DNA of 7,337 bases, from NCBI GenBank assembly GCA_903861445.1, contig CAIOUK010000111.1:1-7337 (forward strand). Reading direction: 5' to 3'. Source of the stretch: an uncultured Verrucomicrobia subdivision 3 bacterium (lineage in GTDB: Bacteria > Verrucomicrobiota > Verrucomicrobiia > Limisphaerales > UBA11358). Position 1 is the first letter of the stretch. The number at the start of each line of letters is the position of its first letter. The notes below the pieces were generated by a model. That model did not search any database. It was given only the letters and a program-made list of their open reading frames with translations, and was not told the DNA's origin. Below are positions 1 to 4,671 of the stretch, piece after piece. The translations under genes and the position numbers were made by a program.

Positions 1-600
1 GCGCGCGCCGTGCTCGAAGCCGCCGCCGATGCGACCAAGAAAGGTTTCAAGGCCAAGCCTGAAATTATGATTCCGCTCGTCGGCTTCAAGAAGGAATTGG
101 ATTTGCAGGTCGCCATCGTCCACGAAGTCGCCGCGCTCGTGCAGAAGGAAAAGAAAGTGAAAATTTCCTACTCCGTCGGCACGATGATTGAAATTCCGCG
201 TGGCGCGTTGACCGCCGATGAGATCGCGCAGACGGCTGAATTCTTCAGCTTCGGCACGAACGATCTCACGCAAACCTGCCTCGGCATGAGCCGCGACGAC
301 TCTGGTTCCTTCCTCGGTGCTTACACCGAAAACGAAATCGTGAAGAAGAATCCGTTCGCGTCCATCGACCAGACCGGCGTTGGTCAGCTCATCCAGATCG
401 CAGCGGAGAAGGGCAACAAGACCCGTCCCGGCATCAAGCTCGGCATCTGCGGCGAACACGGCGGCGATCCCGACTCCGTCAAGTTCTGCCATCGCGTCGG
501 TTTGACCTACGTGAGCTGCTCGCCGTATCGCGTGCCCGTCGCTCGTTTGGCTGCGGCGCAAGCCGCCATCGAAGAGAAGCGCAAGGCGAAGAAGAAATAA
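1..600 (+). CDS. ppdK: Pyruvate phosphate dikinase, C-terminal part (5' end outside window)
   Basis: This is the PEP/pyruvate-binding C-terminal domain of pyruvate phosphate dikinase, a cytoplasmic enzyme interconverting pyruvate + ATP + Pi and PEP + AMP + PPi. The frame is open from base 1, so the gene starts upstream; 199 residues are visible of a family usually near 870-900. Counting from base 1, I see GTMIEIPR (residues 60-67, metal-ligand Glu64), FFSFGTNDLTQ (81-91, Asn87/Asp88) and GICGEHGGDP (148-157) with the catalytic Cys150. The end, CSPYRVPVARLAAAQAAI, is typical of the family and is followed by a Lys-rich tail (EEKRKAKKK). The domain looks intact and functional. A cloverleaf repeat and an intrinsic terminator follow the stop, which suggests that transcription ends here. 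The last 21 codons are mirrored by a diverged fragment at 4492. Identity is near certain from the motifs. Confidence 0.97.
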   Translation, partial: ARAVLEAAADATKKGFKAKPEIMIPLVGFKKELDLQVAIVHEVAALVQKEKKVKISYSVGTMIEIPRGALTADEIAQTAEFFSFGTNDLTQTCLGMSRDDSGSFLGAYTENEIVKKNPFASIDQTGVGQLIQIAAEKGNKTRPGIKLGICGEHGGDPDSVKFCHRVGLTYVSCSPYRVPVARLAAAQAAIEEKRKAKKK

Positions 601-609
601 TTTAAACTT

Positions 610-663
610 GGTAGGGCAGACCTGCGGGTCTGCCAAAAGGCGGCGCAGCAGCGCCGCCCTACC
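610..663. repeat. 54-bp cloverleaf-like palindromic repeat (REP/MITE-like)
   Basis: The element folds completely. 8-bp terminal inverted repeats, GGTAGGGC (610-617) and GCCCTACC (656-663), enclose two perfect 8-bp hairpins. Arm 1 is GGCAGACC (615-622), loop TGCG, GGTCTGCC (627-634). Arm 2 is GGCGGCGC (639-646), loop AGCA, GCGCCGCC (651-658). The outer stem 610-614/659-663 (5 bp) and the AAAA linker 635-638 complete a three-way junction with no mispairs. It lies 9 nt after the ppdK stop. Such intergenic palindromes are typical of dispersed, non-autonomous REP-like elements; it could also act as an mRNA 3'-end stabiliser. Dispersal cannot be judged from one copy. Confidence 0.8.
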
Positions 664-676
664 GGAAAAATTCAAA

Positions 677-706
677 GCCGCTCCGGGAAACCGGAGCGGC
701 TTTTTT
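677..706 (+). terminator. Intrinsic terminator after ppdK
   Basis: A perfect 10-bp GC-rich stem, GCCGCTCCGG (677-686) with CCGGAGCGGC (691-700), is closed by a GAAA tetraloop and followed by six T (701-706). It lies 77 nt past the ppdK stop codon and just upstream of the hydrolase promoter region, so it separates the two transcription units. Confidence 0.92.
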
Positions 707-716
707 GTGGGCCTGA

Positions 717-744
717 TTGACGGCTTTGCAATTACCGGTAAAAT
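717..744 (+). promoter_or_regulatory. Candidate sigma-70-type promoter for the hydrolase gene
   Basis: TTGACG (717-722) and TAAAAT (739-744) are separated by 16 bp, close to the -35/-10 consensus. The site lies just past the ppdK terminator. Transcription would start near 751, leaving roughly 100 nt of leader before GTG 859. A 10-bp palindrome, TTACCGGTAA (732-741), sits in the spacer and overlaps the -10 box, a plausible place for a repressor. The rest of 601-858 shows no gene. Confidence 0.45.
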
Positions 745-858
745 CAATTTTTCAAACAACCAGAAATATTAACAACTCACGAATCGAAAGTGTTCTCACG
801 GTGTGCCGCGCCATCAAGGACAGCACGAAATAAATTTTACCACAAAACCAAAACACTC

Positions 859-3800
859 GTGAAACTCCAAAACCTCCTTGTTCTCCTTGTCTTCGCCTTA
901 GCGGCGCAAGCCACCGAATTCCACGTCGCAACGAATGGCGCGGACGCCAACCCGGGCACGAAGCAGTCGCCGTTCCGCACCATTCAACATGCTGCCAATC
1001 TCGCCCAGCCCGGCGATGTCATCACCGTCCATGCCGGCATTTACCGCGAACGTATCAACCCGCCGCGCGGCGGCGCTTCGGACACGAAGCGCATCGTGTA
1101 TCAGGCCGCGCCGGGCGAAAAGGTCGTCATCACCGGCGCAGAACCGGCGTGCAACTGGACGCGGGTGACGAACGATACCTGGCGTGTGGTTATTCCGAAT
1201 ACGTTCTTTGGCACGTTCAATCCCTACCGCGATGTTCTGCACGGTGACTGGTGCAAAAATCCCGGCGGCTACCACACCGGCGCGGTATATCTCAATGGCG
1301 ACTGGCTGACGGAAACGACTAACCAAAGCAACATCCTGCAAGCTGCGGGAAGCAACGCCTTGTGGTTTGCGTCAGTGGATGCGACGAATACCACGCTCTG
1401 GGCGCAGTTCCCAGGCGTTAATCCGAACGCGGCCAATGTTGAATTCAACGTCCGCCAGACGGTGTTCACGCCGGCGCAGACCGGCATCAATTACCTGACC
1501 GTGCGCGGCTTTGAGTTGCGCGCCGCCGCCGCGCCGTGGGCACCGCCCACAGCCGCGCAGATTGGCATCATTTCCGCCTACTGGTGCAAAGGCTGGATCA
1601 TCGAGAACAACCGCATTTGCTATTCGCCGTGTTGCGGCGTGGCACTCGGCAAATATGGCGACGATTGGGACAACGGCGAGGCGATTCAGGATAAACCGGA
1701 GTGGTTGAAAAAAGAGATGAAGGGCGGCACGGGCGGATACGTCGCCACTACGGAACGCGCGTTGACGAACGGCTGGAACAAGGCCACCGTCGGCAGTCAC
1801 CTTGTCCGCAACAACGAGATTTCGCATTGCGAGCAGACGGGCATTGTCGGCAGCTTGGGCTGCGCGTTCAGCACCATTGCCGACAACGAAATTCACGACA
1901 TTCATGTCCGCGATCTTTACCGCGGTTTTGAAATGGCCGGCATCAAGTTCCACGGGGCGATTGATGTGGTGATTCGCCACAACCACATTTATCACTGCGG
2001 GGATCGAGCTGGCATCTGGCTGGACTGGATGGGACAGGGTAGCCAGATCATCGGCAATCTGATGCACGACAATACCGAGGACATTTTTTTGGAAATGCAG
2101 CACGGCCCTTTGCTGGTCGCCAACAATGTGCTGTTGTCCAAGCGAGCCTTGGATCTGGACTCCGAAGGCATGGCCTTCGCGCAAAATTTAATTATCGGGG
2201 AAGTTCACTATCGTCTCGGCGACGATCGCATCACGCCGTTTCAACCGCCGCACAACACGGCCATCGCCGGAATGTATCCCTCGGCGAACGGCGCCAACGG
2301 CGATCATCGTTTTTACAATAACCTTTTCGCCGGCAACTGGGACGGTAGCAAACTCGATAAATCTGTTTTGCCATGTTTCGCCGCCGGCAATGTGTTTACC
2401 AAAGGAACTCAGACATCCAAGTTTGACACCGAGTCGCTCGTGGCTACCAACTTTGATGCCGGCGTGAAGCTGGAGCAAAAAGCCGACGGCTGGTATCTCA
2501 CGCTGCGTGCGGACAAGTCGTGGCGTAAATATGTCGAAGCCAAACTTGTGACGACAGATTTGCTTGGCAAAGCGAAAGTGTCCGGCTGCGCCTACGAAAA
2601 TCCCGACGGCTCGGCGTTGAAGATCATCACCGATTATTTCGGCAATAATCGTGACAGGGAAAATCCGTTCCCCGGCCCGTTTGAAATTTCCAGCGACGGA
2701 AACCAGACGTTCAAAGTCTGGTTCAAATCAACCACGGATGCCACCGCCTTTACAGGTAAATGGCCAGCGGCGACGCCGAAGGATTGTCCGTTCAATGCCT
2801 CCGGCAGCTTGAAGGGAATCGAGTTCACGGGGCGGCACGCCGAATATACGCATGCCGATACCTGGTATCCGTCGTGGGCTGCCGATGGAAATCTGTATTC
2901 GCCGTGGACAGATGGCAACGTGAATGGTCTGGGATCAGGATCTGCCAAAAAAAACGCGACGACCGGTTCTGCTAAAATCGTGGGGGACGACCCAATGAAT
3001 TTGCAGGTGGTTGACGAGGGAATTTATATCTCGCATGCGTCGCCTTATCGTGGTCGCTATCCCTGCGGCAGCCTCGTGTTCGATGGCGTGTGGTATTACG
3101 GCACTTATTGCCTGCATCCGGCGGGCACCGTAAAACATGAAGGCACGAATTACAACTGGCCGTGGCTGGGGCCGTTCGTCGGCTTCCGGTATTCGACGAA
3201 TTTCGGCAAGACGTGGATGCAGACGCCCTGCACACCGGATCGGCCGCTGTTCGGCGAGTCTGCTTTGCAAGGTGAACCGGTGAAGATTGGGTCGCCGCAT
3301 TTTGTGGACTTCGGAAAAAACCTGGAACACTCGCCGGACGGCAAGGCGTATCTCGTCGCGCACGGCGCGCACGACGGAGCCAACCGCCGGTTCGGCTACA
3401 ACAGTTGGATCACCGGCGACGAGATTTATCTGCTACGCGTGACGCCAGACATCAGCAACATGAACGACGCGTCGAAATATGAATTCTTTGCCGGGCACGG
3501 ATTTCTGGGCCAACCGCGCTGGACGCACAACTTGGCCGAAGCCAAACCCATCGCCGCCTGGCGTGACAATATGGGTTGTGTGACGATGACTTACGACGCG
3601 CCGTTAAAAAAATACCTGATGTGCGTCACCGATGGCGGCAACACCACCGGCTATTTCAACAGCTACCTCCTCGAATCCGACCGCATCACCGGCCCGTTCA
3701 AGCTGGCAGAATATCTTCACCACTTTGGTGAGCAGGCCTATTTTGTCAACTTGCCGTCCAAGTTCATCAGCGCTGACGGCCGAACGCTTTGGCTTTGTTA

Positions 3801-3906
3801 CGCTGCCAATTTCGCGCCAGACTGGAATGGTATGAAAATCCAGCGCAATCCGCCGGGCAGCCGCTACGGAATGTGTCTGCAGGAAATCAAACTGACTGAA
3901 AAATAA
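859..3906 (+). CDS. Secreted GH120-type beta-xylosidase (right-handed beta-helix) fused to a C-terminal beta-propeller-like domain
   Basis: This is probably an exported exo-enzyme releasing xylose from xylo-oligosaccharides. GTG 859 is chosen because it gives a compact signal peptide (KLQNLLVLLVFALAAQA, cleavage after AQA at residue 18). An in-frame GTG at 790 would add 23 residues and is possible; neither start has a clear Shine-Dalgarno. Residues 19-621 follow the GH120 pattern as I remember it from XylC: FHVATNG...GT, PFRTI, PGDVITVHAGIYRE, FFGTFNPY, GDW, AAPWAPPTA, KGWIIENN. The catalytic pair is present: Asp389 in GIWLDW (nucleophile) and Glu412 in FLEMQHGP (acid/base), 23 residues apart as in XylC. 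After residue ~660, WYPSWAADGNLYSPWTDG (669-686) begins a roughly 350-residue region that looks like a DUF4185/sialidase-type propeller (STNFGKTWMQTP and DGRTLWLCYAANF motifs). Simple GH120 enzymes end near 640 residues. The beta-helix fold is secure, GH120 is likely, xylose specificity is inferred, and the role of the C-terminal domain is unknown. Confidence 0.88.
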   Translation: MKLQNLLVLLVFALAAQATEFHVATNGADANPGTKQSPFRTIQHAANLAQPGDVITVHAGIYRERINPPRGGASDTKRIVYQAAPGEKVVITGAEPACNWTRVTNDTWRVVIPNTFFGTFNPYRDVLHGDWCKNPGGYHTGAVYLNGDWLTETTNQSNILQAAGSNALWFASVDATNTTLWAQFPGVNPNAANVEFNVRQTVFTPAQTGINYLTVRGFELRAAAAPWAPPTAAQIGIISAYWCKGWIIENNRICYSPCCGVALGKYGDDWDNGEAIQDKPEWLKKEMKGGTGGYVATTERALTNGWNKATVGSHLVRNNEISHCEQTGIVGSLGCAFSTIADNEIHDIHVRDLYRGFEMAGIKFHGAIDVVIRHNHIYHCGDRAGIWLDWMGQGSQIIGNLMHDNTEDIFLEMQHGPLLVANNVLLSKRALDLDSEGMAFAQNLIIGEVHYRLGDDRITPFQPPHNTAIAGMYPSANGANGDHRFYNNLFAGNWDGSKLDKSVLPCFAAGNVFTKGTQTSKFDTESLVATNFDAGVKLEQKADGWYLTLRADKSWRKYVEAKLVTTDLLGKAKVSGCAYENPDGSALKIITDYFGNNRDRENPFPGPFEISSDGNQTFKVWFKSTTDATAFTGKWPAATPKDCPFNASGSLKGIEFTGRHAEYTHADTWYPSWAADGNLYSPWTDGNVNGLGSGSAKKNATTGSAKIVGDDPMNLQVVDEGIYISHASPYRGRYPCGSLVFDGVWYYGTYCLHPAGTVKHEGTNYNWPWLGPFVGFRYSTNFGKTWMQTPCTPDRPLFGESALQGEPVKIGSPHFVDFGKNLEHSPDGKAYLVAHGAHDGANRRFGYNSWITGDEIYLLRVTPDISNMNDASKYEFFAGHGFLGQPRWTHNLAEAKPIAAWRDNMGCVTMTYDAPLKKYLMCVTDGGNTTGYFNSYLLESDRITGPFKLAEYLHHFGEQAYFVNLPSKFISADGRTLWLCYAANFAPDWNGMKIQRNPPGSRYGMCLQEIKLTEK

Positions 3907-3908
3907 TT

Positions 3909-4063
3909 GTGTCACCCAATCCGCCATCTGCCGTCCGCGCCAACCTCGCCTACTTGCTGCCCATCTGCCTCGTCGCCACATTGGGCGGCTTGCTCTTCGG
4001 CTACGCGTCGGCCCGCTCTCGGACCGCTTCGGACGCAAGCTCGCCATGTTCCTCGCCTCCGCC
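3909..4063 (+). pseudogene. Remnant of an MFS sugar porter (N-terminal pieces)
   Basis: GTG 3909 lies 2 nt after the hydrolase stop, so this was probably its translationally coupled operon partner. In that frame, NLAYLLPICLVATLGGLLFGY is the first membrane segment of the MFS sugar porter family (XylE-like), where GGLLFGYD is a hallmark. Right after GGLLFGY the frame changes. From 4010, in another frame, comes GPLSDRFGRKLAMFLASA, the conserved loop between helices 2 and 3 (motif DRFGRR/K). About 45 residues that normally separate these two motifs are missing, and everything after the loop is gone. The original frame hits TGA at 4086-4088 after 59 residues. This is a clear deletion and frameshift remnant and cannot be a working transporter. 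A transporter for the hydrolase's product sugar is a sensible inference. Confidence 0.75.
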
Positions 4064-4465
4064 ATCCGCGAAGCGGGATTGGCCGTGAAAATCTTCGTGG
4101 GCGGCGCGCCCATCACGCACGAGTTTGCTAAAGAGATCGGCGCAGACGCTTACTCGCCAGACGCCGGCAGTGCGGTGGACACGGCGATGATCAGTCTGGG
4201 CAGTTCGCGGCTGCTTTGGGAAGACGCCGCACTGCTGCCGAAGTCCACCGTGCTTTACGGCAACCTGCCGACGAAGCAGTTTTATTCTGATGAATTATGC
4301 AGCGTAGCCAAAGTGCGCCAGCTTTCCGACACGCTGCTCCAGCGGATGCGTGCCAGCGGCCACCCGTTCATCCTTGGCAGCGAATGCGACATCTTGAGCG
4401 TGCCCGGCAGCGAACAGACCATCAAACGCAAGGTGGAAGAATTTCTCAAAAAAGGCGGACGCTGA
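4046..4465 (+). CDS. Open chimeric reading frame spanning the MFS, corrinoid and URO-D remnants (doubtful gene)
   Basis: ATG 4046 opens a 139-codon frame that a gene finder may report as a protein. It is a composite: about 6 residues of sugar-porter loop, about 42 residues of corrinoid-protein end and about 91 residues of URO-D-family end. None of these parts is a complete fold; the B12 His motif and most of the URO-D barrel are absent. There is no Shine-Dalgarno upstream and no promoter of its own that I can see. It could be co-transcribed with the hydrolase. I list it so that the frame is recorded, but I favour the pseudogene reading. Confidence 0.2.
   Translation: MFLASAIREAGLAVKIFVGGAPITHEFAKEIGADAYSPDAGSAVDTAMISLGSSRLLWEDAALLPKSTVLYGNLPTKQFYSDELCSVAKVRQLSDTLLQRMRASGHPFILGSECDILSVPGSEQTIKRKVEEFLKKGGR
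4064..4189 (+). pseudogene. Remnant of a corrinoid (B12-binding) methyltransferase subunit, C-terminal end
   Basis: The stretch AIREAGLAVKIFVGGAPITHEFAKEIGADAYSPDAGSAVDTA matches the end of B12-binding corrinoid proteins of the MtaC/MtbC/MetH type. The GGAP motif, EFA..IGADAY and the closing helix A..AV..A are all recognisable. The helical cap and the DxHxxG cobalamin-ligand motif, which precede this region in intact proteins, are absent, because sugar-porter sequence abuts it directly at about 4061-4072. In life the protein would carry a methyl group on cobalamin between two methyltransferases. It is in frame with the sugar-porter loop upstream and the URO-D piece downstream. Boundaries are approximate. 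Confidence 0.65.
4190..4465 (+). pseudogene. Remnant of a URO-D-family (MtaA/CmuA-like) methyltransferase, C-terminal part
   Basis: About 91 residues ending at TGA 4463-4465 resemble the C-terminal end of the uroporphyrinogen decarboxylase-like methyltransferases that work with corrinoid proteins. I see STVLYGNLPTKQFYSDEL (strand and helix late in the barrel), then helix VRQLSDTLLQRMRASGHPFILGSECDILSVPG, then a closing helix EQTIKRKVEEFL. The Cys of GSECD matches the last zinc-ligand Cys of the HxC...C pattern known for MtaA. The HxC half and roughly the first 250 residues of the barrel are missing, so it cannot be active. The adjacent corrinoid remnant suggests that a methyl-transfer gene pair once stood here. 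Its own stop codon is preserved. The left boundary is approximate (4184-4196). Confidence 0.65.
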
Positions 4466-4491
4466 CGACGGCTTTACCCGGCACATGAGTC

Positions 4492-4566
4492 CGCGTGCCG
4501 GTGGCGCGTCTCGCCGCCGCGCAGGCAGCGATCGGAGAGAAACGCAAGGCCAAGACCGCGAAGAAG
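4492..4566 (+). pseudogene. Second, diverged ppdK 3'-end fragment
   Basis: Reading from CGC 4492, the frame gives RVPVARLAAAQAAIGEKRKAK followed by TAKKK. It matches residues 177-197 of the ppdK at the left of the window at 20 of 21 positions (Glu to Gly). Over those 63 bases there are 13 differences, 12 of them silent. A TGA at 4486-4488 in the same frame closes it upstream, and nothing of the rest of PPDK is present. No stop follows the Lys-rich tail; the frame runs on through the terminator to 4713 and into the antisense of aceE, so the natural stop seems lost or shifted. This is the end of another ppdK gene (old paralog or foreign ortholog), truncated on its left side, with its terminator 25 nt further on. 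Confidence 0.8.
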
Positions 4567-4590
4567 AAAACTTTTGCTGCTGAATATTCA

Positions 4591-4623
4591 AAGGCCGCCC
4601 GGAGGGAATCCGGGCGGCCTTTT
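4591..4623 (+). terminator. Intrinsic terminator between convergent genes
   Basis: The stem GGCCGCCCGG (4593-4602) pairs perfectly with CCGGGCGGCC (4610-4619), extended by AA/TT on the outside, with a 7-nt loop and TTTT at 4620-4623. On the other strand the stem is followed by only three T, so it could also stop aceE transcripts, whose gene ends at 4672, but less efficiently. It probably belonged to the second ppdK, of which only the tail remains. Confidence 0.85.
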
Positions 4624-4671
4624 CATTGGTTCAATCTAACAGCCGATGGACAAAACCAGTGTAATTTCAAG

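Noticed and set aside
610..663. The cloverleaf-like fold as a tRNA gene
   Set aside because: It is only 54 nt, has two arms and no anticodon arm, T-loop or acceptor end. It is a palindromic repeat.
790..858. GTG 790 as the hydrolase start
   Set aside because: It would put 23 extra residues, several basic, before an already complete signal peptide. It cannot be excluded, but GTG 859 gives the cleaner export signal.
1372..2184. A 270-codon open frame on the - strand inside the hydrolase gene
   Set aside because: It is a complement shadow of the GH120 coding region, with no domain signature and no promoter or start context.
601..4491. An insertion sequence or integrative element between the two ppdK ends
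   Set aside because: No transposase, integrase, terminal repeats or target-site duplication is visible. The two ppdK tails are too diverged (13 of 63 bases) to be a duplication made by a recent insertion.
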